NCBI GenBank assembly: GCA_019459185.1 | Contig: JAIBEO010000217.1 | Location: 19,405 to 83,404 of the forward strand | From: Rhizobium sp. | GTDB lineage: Bacteria > Pseudomonadota > Gammaproteobacteria > Xanthomonadales > Xanthomonadaceae | DNA: 64,000 nt | Direction: 5' to 3' | Notes under the pieces: generated by a model | Seen by the model: only the letters and a program-made list of their open reading frames with translations | Databases searched by the model: none | Told to the model about the DNA's origin: nothing | Part shown: piece after piece, positions 32,875-43,893 of the stretch | How the letters are laid out: each line of letters opens with the position of its first letter | How positions within the stretch are numbered: position 1 is the stretch's first letter | Made by a program: the position numbers and the translations under genes

Positions 32875-32971
32875 GCGTATCTCCTGGGGTCGGGTCGCCC
32901 GCCACGGCGGGCGGGACGGCTACAATGGGTGATCTTTCCGGGCGCCCAGGCGGGCCCCGTCCAAGCCCGAC

Positions 32972-33991
32972 ATGATAACCGCCCCAGCCCTGTCCCTGCA
33001 GCAGACCCCCACCACGCCCGCCCGCTGGCAGCAGCTCTGGCGCGACGCCGTGCGCGATCCCGCCGAACTGCTGGCCCTGGTGGGCCTGCCCGGGCTGGCC
33101 GCGCGGGTGTCGGCCGGTGCCGCCACGCAGTTCCCGCTGCGGGTGCCGCGTGGCTTCGTGGCCCGCATGCGCCCGGGCGACCCGAACGATCCGCTGCTGC
33201 GCCAGGTGCTGCCGCTCGACGACGAAGACCAGCCGGTCCCCGGCTACGGCCTCGACGCCGTCGGCGACCTCGCCGCCAGCGGCGGCACCGGCGTGATCCA
33301 CAAGTACCGCGGCCGGGTGCTGCTGGTGGCCACCGGCAGCTGCGCCGTGCACTGCCGCTACTGCTTCCGCCGGCATTACCCCTATGCCGAACAGACCGCC
33401 GCCGCCGGCCAGTGGCGCGAGGCGCTGGACTACCTGGCGGCCGATACCGGCGTGTCCGAGGTGCTGCTTTCGGGCGGCGACCCGCTGTCGCTGGCCACGC
33501 CCAAGCTGGCCGAGTTCACCCGGGCCCTGGCCGGCCTGCCGCACGTGCGCCGACTGCGCCTGCACACCCGCCTGCCCATCGTGCTGCCCGAGCGGGTGGA
33601 CGAGGAGCTGCTGGCCTGGCTCACGGCGCTGCCCCAGCAGGTGGTGGTGGTGGTGCACGCCAACCACGCCAACGAGATCGATGCCCCCGTGGCGGCGGCC
33701 CTGGCCCGCCTGCGCGGGGCCGGCGCCCACCTGCTCAACCAGGCCGTGTTGCTGCGGGGTGTCAACGATTCGGTGGCCGCGCTGGCCGGCCTGTCCGAGG
33801 CCCTGTTTGCCGCCGACACCCTGCCCTACTACCTGCACCAGCTCGACCGGGTCGCCGGCGCGGCCCACTTCGAGGTGCCCGACGCCGAGGCCCGCGCCCT
33901 GCACGGCGAACTGGCCGCCCGGCTGCCGGGTTACCTGGTGCCGCGGCTGGTCCGGGAAGTCGCCGGCGCCCCGTCGAAAACACCGCTCTGA
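32972..33991 (+). CDS. epmB: EF-P beta-lysylation protein (radical SAM)
   Basis: CAVHCRYCFRRHYPY, LSGGDPL; divergent from efp. Confidence 0.92.
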   Translation: MITAPALSLQQTPTTPARWQQLWRDAVRDPAELLALVGLPGLAARVSAGAATQFPLRVPRGFVARMRPGDPNDPLLRQVLPLDDEDQPVPGYGLDAVGDLAASGGTGVIHKYRGRVLLVATGSCAVHCRYCFRRHYPYAEQTAAAGQWREALDYLAADTGVSEVLLSGGDPLSLATPKLAEFTRALAGLPHVRRLRLHTRLPIVLPERVDEELLAWLTALPQQVVVVVHANHANEIDAPVAAALARLRGAGAHLLNQAVLLRGVNDSVAALAGLSEALFAADTLPYYLHQLDRVAGAAHFEVPDAEARALHGELAARLPGYLVPRLVREVAGAPSKTPL

Positions 33992-34080
33992 GCCCCGGCC
34001 AGGATGTTGCCTCCGCGGACATTCTGGTATTGTCTCAATCCCCCCGCGCAAGCCATTGATGCATAAGGAGTGACCCCCGG

Positions 34081-36156
34081 ATGGCACAGCAGGACGCCGT
34101 GATCCGCCTGCTCCTGGTCGAAGACCGCCTGGAGGACGCTGAACAACTCATCAGCCACCTCCGCAACGGTGGCATGGCCGTGCGCCCGCAGCGCCCGGAA
34201 TCCGAAGACGAACTGGTGCAGCTGCTGGCCAGCCAGAGCATCGACATGGTGCTGGCGTCCTTCGAGGCGAAGTACCTGCCGCTGGCCACCGTGGTCGAGC
34301 GCGTCAACGCCACCGGCAAGGACATCCCGGTGATCGCCTCGGTCACCACGCTCGACGAAAAGACCGCGCTGGCCGCCCTGGCCGCCGGCACCCGCGACGT
34401 CGCCATCCGCCACCGCGCCGAGCACGTGCAGGCGGTGGTGCGCTCCGAATTCTCCGCCCTCACCGCCCGCCGCGGCCTGCGCCACCTCGAGGCCTCGCTG
34501 CGCGAGACCGAGCGCCGCTGCGACGCGCTCATCGCCTCCTCGCGCGACCCGATCGCCTACGTGCACGAGGGCATGCACATCCGCGCCAACGACGCCTACC
34601 TCGAGATGTTCGGCTTCGAGGGCTTCGACGAGATCGAGGGCCTGTCGGTGCTCGACCTGATCGCGCCCCAGCATGCCGACGGCTTCAAGCAGCTGCTCAA
34701 GAAGCTGGGCAAGGGCGAGGCCCCGCCCAAGCAGCTCGAGATCCAGGCCCAGCGCACCGACGGCAGCACCTTCGACGCGGTCATGGAATTCACCCAGGCC
34801 ACCTACGAAGGCGAGAGCTGCCTGCAGATCGTGTTCCGCCAGCAGGCGGTGGACGCCGACATGGTCAAGGAGCTCGACACGCTGCGCCAGCGCGACGCGC
34901 TAACCGGCATGTACAACCGCCAGTTCTTCATGGGCGAACTCGAGTCCGCGGTGATGCGCGCCACCGAGGGCAAGGACAAGCAGGCGCTGCTGCTGGTCGA
35001 ACCGGACCACTACGAAAACCTGCTGGCCGAGATCGGCCTGGCCGCCGCCGACGACCTGATCAAGGGTTTCGCGCTGCGCTTGCAGGGCGCGCTCGACGCC
35101 GACACCGTCGCCGCCCGCATGAGCGACCACGGCTTCGCGGTGCTGTGCCTGGCGCACGACCACAATCAGAGCCAGGCCCAGGCCGATCGCCTGCGCGAGG
35201 CCTTCAAGGACCACATCCTGGAAGTCGGCGAACGCTCGGTGAACCTCAGCGTCAGCGTCGGCGGCGTGCAGATCGGCGAGAAGATCGCCTCGGTCACCCA
35301 GGTGATGGCCAAGTCCAGCCAGTGCCTGGCCTCCTGTGAGGGCATGGGCGGCAACCGCATCGAAATCTTCGACCCGGCCGCGCGCGACCGCGCCGAGGAA
35401 GAGCGCATCCAGGCCTGGGTGGCGCGCATCCGCGAGGCGCTCGACGGCGACCAGTTCGTGCTGCACTACCAGCCGATCATCAGCCTGACCGGCGCCGAGG
35501 AAGAGAACTACGACGTCTACCTGCGCATGAAGGGCCCGGGCGGCGAAATCATCCCGCCGGTGACCTACCTGGCCATTGCCGAGGAACACGGCCTGCTCGA
35601 CGACATCGACCGCTGGGTCATCGCCCACGCCGTCGGCGTCATCGCCGAACGTGCCAAGGCGGGCAAGCACACCAACCTGTTCGTGAAGATCACCCCGGCC
35701 TCGCTGGTCGAGGGCGGTCTGGAAAACCACATCGCCGAGCAGCTCAAGGCACACGGCGTGCCGGGCGACCGGCTGGTGCTGCAGATCCCGGAATCGAAGG
35801 TCTTCACCCACCTCAAGGCGCTGCAGTCGTTCCAGAAGGCCGTCTCGGCCCTGGGCTGCCGGGTGGCGCTGGAACAGTTCGGCACCGGCCTCAATTCGTT
35901 CCAGATGCTCACCCACTTCGAGCCGGCCATCCTCAAGATCGACCGCAGCTTCATCATGGAACTGGGCAAGAACCCGGACGTGCAGAAGCAGGTGCGCGGC
36001 ATCGTCGATAAGGCCCACGCGGCCGGCAAGCTGGCCCTGGCCGAATTCGTCTCCGACGCCGGCACCATGAGCGTGCTGTTCGGCATGGGCGTGGACTTCG
36101 TCGAAGGCAACTTCCTGGCCGCCGCCGGGCCGCAGATGAACTACGACTTCGGCTGA
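34081..36156 (+). CDS. FimX-like REC/PAS/degenerate GGDEF/degenerate EAL protein
   Basis: Receiver-like N-terminus, PAS, DALTGMYNRQFF with SDHGF in place of GGDEF, EAL domain with altered motifs, KIDRSF. Confidence 0.83.
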   Translation: MAQQDAVIRLLLVEDRLEDAEQLISHLRNGGMAVRPQRPESEDELVQLLASQSIDMVLASFEAKYLPLATVVERVNATGKDIPVIASVTTLDEKTALAALAAGTRDVAIRHRAEHVQAVVRSEFSALTARRGLRHLEASLRETERRCDALIASSRDPIAYVHEGMHIRANDAYLEMFGFEGFDEIEGLSVLDLIAPQHADGFKQLLKKLGKGEAPPKQLEIQAQRTDGSTFDAVMEFTQATYEGESCLQIVFRQQAVDADMVKELDTLRQRDALTGMYNRQFFMGELESAVMRATEGKDKQALLLVEPDHYENLLAEIGLAAADDLIKGFALRLQGALDADTVAARMSDHGFAVLCLAHDHNQSQAQADRLREAFKDHILEVGERSVNLSVSVGGVQIGEKIASVTQVMAKSSQCLASCEGMGGNRIEIFDPAARDRAEEERIQAWVARIREALDGDQFVLHYQPIISLTGAEEENYDVYLRMKGPGGEIIPPVTYLAIAEEHGLLDDIDRWVIAHAVGVIAERAKAGKHTNLFVKITPASLVEGGLENHIAEQLKAHGVPGDRLVLQIPESKVFTHLKALQSFQKAVSALGCRVALEQFGTGLNSFQMLTHFEPAILKIDRSFIMELGKNPDVQKQVRGIVDKAHAAGKLALAEFVSDAGTMSVLFGMGVDFVEGNFLAAAGPQMNYDFG

Positions 36157-36179
36157 TTCGGGCTTCGGGGTGGTTTGGG

Positions 36180-36359
36180 TTTTTGAACGCGGATGACGCG
36201 GATCCAAAAGCCGATCAGAGCCGATAGGGCAAAAGCGATTGGAATGAAAAACAATGGCCCGGGAGCGTGAGCTTCCGGGCCATCGTGTTGTTGCTCCCAA
36301 CCAATTTCGCTTTATCGGCTCTGATCGGCTTTTGGATCCGCGTCATCCGCGTTCAAAAA
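36180..36359. repeat. 47-bp perfect inverted repeat flanking an internal hairpin, between convergent fimX-like and htpX
   Basis: 36180-36226 is the exact reverse complement of 36313-36359; nested hairpin 36254-36283. Confidence 0.9.
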
Positions 36360-36366
36360 TTAAACC

Positions 36367-37254
36367 TCACATCGAAGCCGGCATGTCGCGCAGGGCCTGG
36401 ATGCGCTGCGCCAGCGGCGGGTGGGTCATGAAGAGCTTGCGCAGGCCGTGGCCCACGGCGCCGGAGATGCCGAAGGCGCGGACTTCGTTGGGCAGGGTGC
36501 TCTGGCCGTAGGTCTGGGCCAGGCGCTGCAGCGCGGCGATCATCTTGTCGCGGCCGGCCAGGCGGGCGCCGCCGGCGTCGGCACGGAACTCGCGCCAGCG
36601 GCTGAACCACATCGCCACCACCGAGGCCAGCGCGCCGAACACCAGGTCGAGCACCAGCACGATCAGGAAGTAGAACGGGCCGGTGCCGCCGTCGCGGTTG
36701 CCGCTGAGCGCGGCGTCCACCGCGCGGCCGACCACGCGGGCGAGGAAGATGACGAAGGTGTTGAGCACGCCCTGGATGAGCGCCATGGTCACCATGTCGC
36801 CGTTGGCGACGTGGCTGACTTCATGCGCCAGCACCGCCTCGGCTTCGTCGCGCGACATGCTGCGCAGCAGGCCGGTGGACACCGCCACCAGCGCGTTGTT
36901 GCGGCTGGGGCCGGTGGCGAAGGCGTTGATCTCCGGCGCGTCGTAGATGCCCACCTCGGGCATGGCGATGCCGGCCGCCTCGGCCTGGCGGCGCACGGTG
37001 TTCACCAGCCAGGCTTCGCCTTCGTTGCGCGGCTGGGTGATCAGGTGCATGCCGGTGCTGCGCTTGGCCATCCACTTGGAAATGGCCAGCGAGATGAAGG
37101 CGCCGCCGAAGCCGAACGCCGCGGCGAACAGCAGCAGCGCGCCGTTGTCGCCAAGGGTGACGCCGAAGACGTTCTGCAGGACGCTCATCACCAAGCCGAG
37201 CAGCACCAGCACGGCCAGGTTGGTGGCGAGGAAGAGGGCGACGCGCTTGAACAT
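36367..37254 (-). CDS. htpX: Membrane zinc metalloprotease HtpX
   Basis: [19 protein letters not shown] segments. Confidence 0.94.
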   Translation of the reverse strand: MFKRVALFLATNLAVLVLLGLVMSVLQNVFGVTLGDNGALLLFAAAFGFGGAFISLAISKWMAKRSTGMHLITQPRNEGEAWLVNTVRRQAEAAGIAMPEVGIYDAPEINAFATGPSRNNALVAVSTGLLRSMSRDEAEAVLAHEVSHVANGDMVTMALIQGVLNTFVIFLARVVGRAVDAALSGNRDGGTGPFYFLIVLVLDLVFGALASVVAMWFSRWREFRADAGGARLAGRDKMIAALQRLAQTYGQSTLPNEVRAFGISGAVGHGLRKLFMTHPPLAQRIQALRDMPASM

Positions 37255-37334
37255 GGTTTTCCCGTGGGATTGGCTGGGGCGGAAAGTCCGCCGTTCTGGG
37301 GTTAAATGTACGCAGTGACGGTTAAATTCAAGTC

Positions 37335-38231
37335 GTGATGGATCCAGCCACGCCCTACCGCGGTCGTTTCGCGCCCTCGCCCACCGGCCCCCTGCACTTC
37401 GGGTCGCTGGTGGCCGCGCTGGGGAGCTGGCTGTTCGCCCGCCATCACGGGGGCCAATGGCTGGTCCGGGTGGAAGACCTCGACCCGCCACGTGAGGTTC
37501 CCGGCGCCGCCCGCCAGCAGCTGGAAACCCTGGCCGCCTTCGGCCTGGAGGCCGACCAGCCCCCGGTGTTCCAGAGCCAGCGCGGCGAGCTCTACGCCGC
37601 CGCGCTCGCCGGCCTGCTGGCCCGGGGCGAGGCCTTCGAATGCCGCTGCAGCCGCAGCGAGCTCGAAGCCGTGGGCGGCATCCACCGTGCCTGCGTCGGC
37701 CGCGGCGGCCACCGCCGGCCGGCCATCCGCCTGCGCGTGCCCGACGAGGTGCTGGGTTTCGAGGACCGCATCCAGGGCCACTTCGAACAGGCGCTGGCGC
37801 GCGAGGTCGGCGACGTGGTGCTGCGCCGCGCCGACGGCTTATGGGCCTACCAGCTGGCCGTGGTGGTGGACGACGGCGCGCAGGGCATCACCGATGTGGT
37901 GCGCGGCGCCGACCTGCTCGATTCGACGCCGCGGCAGATCCTGCTGCAGCGGCGACTGGGCCTGCCCACGCCCGGTTACGCGCACCTGCCGCTGGTGCTG
38001 GGCACGGACGGCCGCAAGCTCGGAAAATCGCTGGCCGCGCTGCCGGTGGACGCCGCCGACCCGGGCCCGGCGCTCGCCGCGGCCTGGTCTTTCCTGGGCC
38101 AGGACGCGGCGCGCTGGCCGGCCACGCTGGCGCCGGCGAAGGCGCTCGAACGCGCCCTGCCCGCCTTCGACCCGGCCCGGATCCCGCGCCATGCCGCGCC
38201 GGCTTCCGCCGAGGCCGTCGGGAAGCCGTGA
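37335..38231 (+). CDS. gluQ: Glutamyl-Q tRNA(Asp) synthetase
   Basis: [38 protein letters not shown], no anticodon-binding domain. Confidence 0.92.
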   Translation: MMDPATPYRGRFAPSPTGPLHFGSLVAALGSWLFARHHGGQWLVRVEDLDPPREVPGAARQQLETLAAFGLEADQPPVFQSQRGELYAAALAGLLARGEAFECRCSRSELEAVGGIHRACVGRGGHRRPAIRLRVPDEVLGFEDRIQGHFEQALAREVGDVVLRRADGLWAYQLAVVVDDGAQGITDVVRGADLLDSTPRQILLQRRLGLPTPGYAHLPLVLGTDGRKLGKSLAALPVDAADPGPALAAAWSFLGQDAARWPATLAPAKALERALPAFDPARIPRHAAPASAEAVGKP

Positions 38232-38317
38232 AGGCGGGCACGGGCGCGCTTGCATGGCGCGCGCCCATGCGGGATGCTCCAAAACTCGCCTGCCGTCGCG
38301 AACTTCCGGTGCCCTGC

Positions 38318-38812
38318 ATGTCGCACGTCCGCATCATCAAGAAGTACCCGAACCGTCGCCTGTACGACACCGAGATCTCCAGCTACGTGACGCTGGAAGA
38401 CGTGCGGCAGCTGATCGTGGACAAGGAAGACTTCGTCGTCCGCGACGCCCGCAGCGGCAACGACATCACCCGAGGGGTGCTGATGCAGATCATCGCCGAG
38501 CACGAGGAGCACGGGCAGCCGATCTTCACCACCGAGCTGCTGATCCAGGTGATCCGCTTCCGCGGCGATTCCATGCAGGGCCACCTGGGCAACTTCCTCG
38601 AGCGCAGCCTGCAGTTCTTCCTCGAGCAGCAGCAGAACGTGCGCGGGCAGATAGGCCAGCTGGTGGGCCAGGCGCCGTGGTCGCTGCTCAACCAGCTCGC
38701 CGAACGCAACCTCGAGCTCTGGCGTTCGTTCCAGCAGGGCCTGGGCAGCGGCACCGGCACCACGCCGCCGCGCAAGCCGGCCCGCCCCGCCGCCAAGCCG
38801 CGCACGCGCTGA
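38318..38812 (+). CDS. phaR: Polyhydroxyalkanoate synthesis repressor PhaR
   Basis: IIKKYPNRRLYDTEISSYVTLEDV. Confidence 0.92.
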   Translation: MSHVRIIKKYPNRRLYDTEISSYVTLEDVRQLIVDKEDFVVRDARSGNDITRGVLMQIIAEHEEHGQPIFTTELLIQVIRFRGDSMQGHLGNFLERSLQFFLEQQQNVRGQIGQLVGQAPWSLLNQLAERNLELWRSFQQGLGSGTGTTPPRKPARPAAKPRTR

Positions 38813-38813
38813 C

Positions 38814-39560
38814 ATGGCCACGCCCCGGCGCATCGCCCTGGTCACCGGGGGCGCCGGCGGCATCGGCGCGGAAACCTGCCGCCAGCTCGCCCGCGCCGGC
38901 CACCGCGTGCTCGCCGCCGACCTGCCGCTGTCGCCGGAACGCCAGGCCCGCTTCGACGCGGAGATGGCCGGCCACGACGTGGTGTTGCTGCCCATGGACG
39001 TCACCGACGAGGCCGGCTGCGCCGCCGCCATCGCCGCCGGCCGCGCCAGCCACGGCGAGGTGGACGTGCTGGTGAACGCCGCCGGCATCACCCGCGACGC
39101 CACCCTGCGCAACATGAGCCGCGAACAGTGGGACCAGGTGATGTCGGTGAACCTCGACAGCGCCTTCGTGCTGTGCAAGCTGCTGGCCGAGGGCATGGCT
39201 GCGCGCGGCTTCGGCCGCATCGTCAACATTTCCTCGGTGAACGGCCAGACCGGCCAGTTCGGGCAGACCAACTACGCCGCCGCCAAGGCCGGCCTGCACG
39301 GCTTCACCATGGCGCTGGCGCGCGAACTGGCGCGCAAGGGCGTCACCGTGAATACCGTCAGCCCCGGCTACATCCGCACGCCCATGACCGACGCCATGCC
39401 CGAGGCCGCGCGCGAGCAGGTGCTGGCCATGGTGCCCGCCGGCCGCATCGGCGAACCGGCCGACGTGGCGCGGGCGGTAGTGTTCCTGTGCGGCGACGAC
39501 GCCGGCTACCTCACCGGCGTGAACCTGCCGGTCAACGGCGGCCTGTTCATCAGTTTCTGA
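38814..39560 (+). CDS. phbB: Acetoacetyl-CoA reductase (SDR)
   Basis: TGGAGGIGAETC, YAAAKAGLHGFTMALA; next to phaR. Confidence 0.85.
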   Translation: MATPRRIALVTGGAGGIGAETCRQLARAGHRVLAADLPLSPERQARFDAEMAGHDVVLLPMDVTDEAGCAAAIAAGRASHGEVDVLVNAAGITRDATLRNMSREQWDQVMSVNLDSAFVLCKLLAEGMAARGFGRIVNISSVNGQTGQFGQTNYAAAKAGLHGFTMALARELARKGVTVNTVSPGYIRTPMTDAMPEAAREQVLAMVPAGRIGEPADVARAVVFLCGDDAGYLTGVNLPVNGGLFISF

Positions 39561-39566
39561 AGCCGC

Positions 39567-41424
39567 TCAGAGCTCGCGCACCACGCGGAAACCCACGCGC
39601 GCATTGGTGGTGCCGGCCGGCGCCGACTGCCGGTAGGCCGAGCGCGCGCGTTCCAGCGAACTGGCCCACGAGGCGCCGCGCAGCACCCGTTCGCCGCAGC
39701 CCGGGTTGACCCAGGCGCTGCCGTCGCGCGGGGCGGGCCCGTAGGGGGGGGGGCCCCCGGCGGGGCCCCCTAGGGTAAACGTGGCCGACCAGGTCGAAGG
39801 TGCCTAAGGCTTCGGCCGGGTAGCTGCGCACCGGCGCCGGCCCCCAGTGGCCGTCGGCGTAGCCGGGAATGGCGTTGGCCCACTTGCGCTTGAGCCGCGA
39901 CTGATCGCCGTCGCCGGTGAGGTTGCCAACCACGCGCGGCGGCACGCCCTCGCCCCAAGGGTAGGCCTCGGCGCGGCCGGCGCGCAGCGCATATTCGAAC
40001 TCGGCTTCGCTGGGCAGGCGGTAGCGCTGGCCGGTCTGCGCCGACAGCCAGGCGGCATAGGCCTCGGCGTCTTCGAAGGCCACGTGCACCACCGGCAGTT
40101 CCGGCTGGGCGGGGCTGCCGGCGTAATCGCGGCGCCAGTCCACGCGGCCGTGTTCGCCCATGACGCCGCCCTTTTCGTCGTACACCGTGGAACGGCCGCG
40201 GCGGGTGGCGACGCTGCGGTAGCCGCTGGCTTCGACGAAGGCGCGGAACTCGGCCACGGTGGTTTCGTTGCGGGCGATGGCGAAGCCGCGGGCGAGTTCC
40301 ACCTCGTGCCGCGGGCCTTCATTGTCGAGGCGGCCGGATTCTTCTTCAGGCGAGCCCATGTCGAAGCGGCCGTGTGCCAGCACCACCATCTCCGGCGCCT
40401 CGCCGCCGATGGCCAGTGGCTCGCGGAACACCTGGCCCGGGCGGAAGCGGCCGTAGTGGCGGGCCATGACGATGCGTTCGCCCAGCGCGTCCAGGCCCTG
40501 GGCCTGCAGCGACACCTGCTCGGCTTCGGCGAGCCGGCGCGTGGCCAGCTCCAGGTCCAGCGCATCCACCGCGGCGTGGCCCTGGGCCAGCAGCTGTTCG
40601 GTGCGCGACTGGCGCAGTTCGACGATGCGCGCGGCCATGTCCTGCAGCGCGGTCGAGTCGGGCACGATGCGGCCGGCTTCGGCCTGCAGGCGCTCGGAGC
40701 CGGCGTAATCTCCTTCCTGCGCCGCCTGCAGCGCGCGGTTGAGGTGCGCCGCCTGCAGCCGCGCCAGGCCGTCGCGGGCCGGCGCGTATTCGGGGAACGC
40801 GGCCAGCGCCTCGCGGTAGGCGACGACGGCGCCGCCGCCTTCGGGTTTGAAGATGCGGTTCGCGGCGGCGCGCGCTTCGGCCAGGCGGACGCTTTCCTGG
40901 GCGCGGCGGGCCGCGGCGATCGCCTCGCGATAAGCCGCCAGGCCCGGATGCTGCGGCTGGGCGCGGGCGCAGACGCGTTCGTAGCGTTCGGCGTCGGCGA
41001 AACGCGCCTCGGCCAGGGCGGCGCGGCCGCGCTGCTGGAGTTCGGTGAGGATGCGTTCGACGCCGGTCAGGGCGGCGGCCTCGGTGGCGTCGGTGGCGAG
41101 CACGCCGAGGTAGCGTTCGAGCGCGCCGGGCGCCGGGGCTTCCGGCTCGGCGAGCAGGCGGCCGTTCGCTTCGTCCTCCGCGGCGGCCTTGAGCGCCTGG
41201 CGGAAACGGTTCGCCGGCACCGGGGCGATGTCCGGCGTCCAGGCCGGCACCTCGGCTTCTTCGGCCGCGGGCGCCAGCACGACTTCAGCCTCGAGTTCGG
41301 CCGGGTCCACGGGCGCGGGCGCGCTGGCCGGCGCGGCGGCATCGGGATCTTGGGAAGCGCCGCAGCCGCCCAGCAGCAGGGCGGCCAGCAGCCCGACCGG
41401 GAGGATTCGCTCAAGCGTGGTCAT
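39567..41424 (-). CDS. SUMF1/formylglycine-generating-enzyme-like lipoprotein, apparently frameshifted near 39742-39779
   Basis: Lipobox LLLGGC; FDMGSPEEESGRLDNEGPRHEVEL, RLPSEAEFEYALR; expected C-terminus RVLRGASWASSLERARSAYRQSAPAGTTNARVGFRVVREL lies in another frame. Confidence 0.8.
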
Positions 41425-41516
41425 CGTCGTGGAACGGCGGCGCCCCTGGCGTCGGAACGGTCTGGCGAGCCGAACTTAGGCTAAGGTGCCGGCTCCTGGC
41501 AACCGCAGCGAACCCC

Positions 41517-42605
41517 GTGCACCACTGGATCTCCTCCCCGCAAGCCCTGTCCGAAACCCTGGCCCGCTGGGCCGGCCAGCCCCTGGTGGCGCTGGACACC
41601 GAATTCATCCGCGAACGCACCTACTACCCTCAGCTGGCCCTGGTGCAACTGGCCGTGCCCGGCGAGATCGTGCTGGTGGACCCGCTGGTGCCCGGCATGC
41701 CCGAGGCCCTGCGCCCGCTGCTTCAGGACCCGTCGGTGACCAAGCTGATGCACAGCGCCAGCGAGGACCTGCAGGCCCTGCAGCGCGGCTGCCAGGCGCT
41801 GCCGGCGCCGCTGTTCGACACCCAGGTGGCCGCGGCGATGTGCGGGCTCGGTGCCGGCCTCGGCTACCAGAAGCTGGTGGAACAGGTCACCGGCGTGCAG
41901 CTGGCCAAGGGCGAAACCCGCTCGGACTGGCTGCGCCGCCCGCTCAGCGATTCCCAGCGCGAATACGCCGCCGACGACGTGCGCCACCTGCACGCCGTCC
42001 ATGCCTTCCTCGACAAGGAACTGGCCCAGCGCGGCCGCCACGCCTGGCTGCGCGCCGACGCCGAGCGCGCCCTGCGCAACGCCGCGAACGAGGGCGACGA
42101 CCCCTACCCGCACCTGGGCGTACGCAGCGCGCAGGCGCTCGACGCCGACGGCCAGGTGCGCCTGTGCCGCATGCTGCGCTGGCGCGAGGTCGAAGCGCGC
42201 CGCGCCGACAAACCCAAGAGCTGGATCCTCGATAACGAGCTGGCCGTGGCGCTGGCGCGCCGCCCGCCCGTCGATTTCCGCGACTTCGGCGCCGTGCTCG
42301 ACCGCCACCCCAAGGCCCCGCGCAAGTCGCGCGGCGAGCTCTGGGAAACGCTGTCAGCGCCGGTGGCCGAGTCCGACCGCGCCATCCCGCTGGTCAGCGG
42401 CGACAGCCTGGACAAGCAGCGCATCAAGGCCCTGCAGCAGGCCGTGGCGGCCTTGGCCGAGGCCCAGGGCCTGCCCGAGGGTCTGCTCTGCGCCCGCCGC
42501 CACCTCGAGGCCCTGCTCGAGGGCCGGGGCTGGCCCGAGGCCCTGGAAGGCTGGCGCCGCGAGCTGCTGGAACCACGCCTGGCGCCGATTCTTTCAGGCG
42601 GCTAG
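41517..42605 (+). CDS. rnd: Ribonuclease D
   Basis: [40 protein letters not shown] domain. Confidence 0.93.
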   Translation: MHHWISSPQALSETLARWAGQPLVALDTEFIRERTYYPQLALVQLAVPGEIVLVDPLVPGMPEALRPLLQDPSVTKLMHSASEDLQALQRGCQALPAPLFDTQVAAAMCGLGAGLGYQKLVEQVTGVQLAKGETRSDWLRRPLSDSQREYAADDVRHLHAVHAFLDKELAQRGRHAWLRADAERALRNAANEGDDPYPHLGVRSAQALDADGQVRLCRMLRWREVEARRADKPKSWILDNELAVALARRPPVDFRDFGAVLDRHPKAPRKSRGELWETLSAPVAESDRAIPLVSGDSLDKQRIKALQQAVAALAEAQGLPEGLLCARRHLEALLEGRGWPEALEGWRRELLEPRLAPILSGG

Positions 42606-42646
42606 CCATCGCCGGAACATGCCTCTATAATTTCCCGACCTTCCGT

Positions 42647-42722
<76 letters not shown>

Positions 42723-42730
42723 CGATTCCG

Positions 42731-42766
42731 AAAGGGCCGGGCCGCAAGCCCGGCCCTTTCTTTTTC
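42731..42766 (+). terminator. Rho-independent terminator after tRNA-Ala
   Basis: AAAGGGCCGGGC-cgcaa-GCCCGGCCCTTT then CTTTTT. Confidence 0.85.
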
Positions 42767-42789
42767 CCAGCCCATCCGACCCCACCGAC

Positions 42790-43722
42790 GTGACCGGCCG
42801 CACCGCCACCGCTTTCTCACCCGCCTCGGTCGGCAACATCGGCGTCGGCTTCGACCTGCTGGGCCACAGCGTGGCCGGCCCCGGAGACCGCGCCACGGTG
42901 CGCCGCGTGGACACGCCCGGCGTGCGCATCAGCGCCATCCGCGGCGTGGTCACCGAACTGCCGCTCGAAGCCTCCCGCAACACCGCCGGCGCGGCGCTGC
43001 TCTCGCTGGCGGCGGCGCTGGGGCTGCGCCACGGCTTCGAGGTGGAACTCGACAAGGGCATCGCGCTGGGCTCCGGCATGGGCGGCTCCGCCGCCTCCTG
43101 CGTAGCCGCGCTGGTGGCGGCCAATGCACTGCTGGACACGCCGCTGTCGCGCGAGGGGCTCTACCCGCATGCCCTGGACGGCGAGTCGCTGGCCAGCGGC
43201 GCGCGCACCGGCGACAACGTCGGGCCGATGCTGCTGGGCGGCCTGGTGCTGGCGACCCCCACGCGGCTGGTGCCGCTGCGGGTTCCCCGCGAATGGCAAT
43301 GCGCCGTGGTGCACCCGCATTTCGTGCTTGAAACGCTGGTCGCCCGCGCCGTGCTGGCGCCGCCCTACCCGCTGGCCACGGTCGTCGAACAGGGCGCCAA
43401 CCTGGCGCAGGTACTGCTGGGCTGCGAGCGCGGCGACGAATCCCTGGTGCGCGCCGGACTGCGCGACGTGCTGGTCGAACCGCGCCGCGCGCCGCTGGTG
43501 CCCGGCTTCGCGGCCGTGAAGCAGGCGGCGCTGGACGCCGGCGCCATGGGCGCCAGCCTGTCCGGCGCCGGCCCCAGCGTGTTCGCCTGGTGCACGGACG
43601 CCGCGACCGCGCAGCGCGCCGCCGGGGCCATGCGCCAGGCCTTCGCCGGCGCCGGCCTCGACAGCGATGCGCATGTTTCCCCGGTGGCCGGCCCCGCCGC
43701 CTCGCTGGTGGACCTCGCTTGA
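42790..43722 (+). CDS. thrB: Homoserine kinase
   Basis: [39 protein letters not shown]. Confidence 0.92.
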   Translation: MTGRTATAFSPASVGNIGVGFDLLGHSVAGPGDRATVRRVDTPGVRISAIRGVVTELPLEASRNTAGAALLSLAAALGLRHGFEVELDKGIALGSGMGGSAASCVAALVAANALLDTPLSREGLYPHALDGESLASGARTGDNVGPMLLGGLVLATPTRLVPLRVPREWQCAVVHPHFVLETLVARAVLAPPYPLATVVEQGANLAQVLLGCERGDESLVRAGLRDVLVEPRRAPLVPGFAAVKQAALDAGAMGASLSGAGPSVFAWCTDAATAQRAAGAMRQAFAGAGLDSDAHVSPVAGPAASLVDLA

Positions 43723-43774
43723 GCGCAATCCCGGGGGCCACGGGGGTTTGTTTCTGCGATAATTCGCGCGCCCT

Positions 43775-43851
43775 GGCCCCGTAGCTCAGCTGGATAGAGC
43801 GTCCCCCTCCTAAGGGGAAGGTCGTACGTTCGAATCGTATCGGGGCCGCCA
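43775..43851 (+). tRNA. tRNA-Arg (anticodon CCT), CCA encoded
   Basis: 77-nt cloverleaf, anticodon loop CTCCTAA. Confidence 0.92.
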
Positions 43852-43893
43852 TTTCCCCGGCCGTAGCGCGGCCGCACGTTCCCGGAGCACGCA

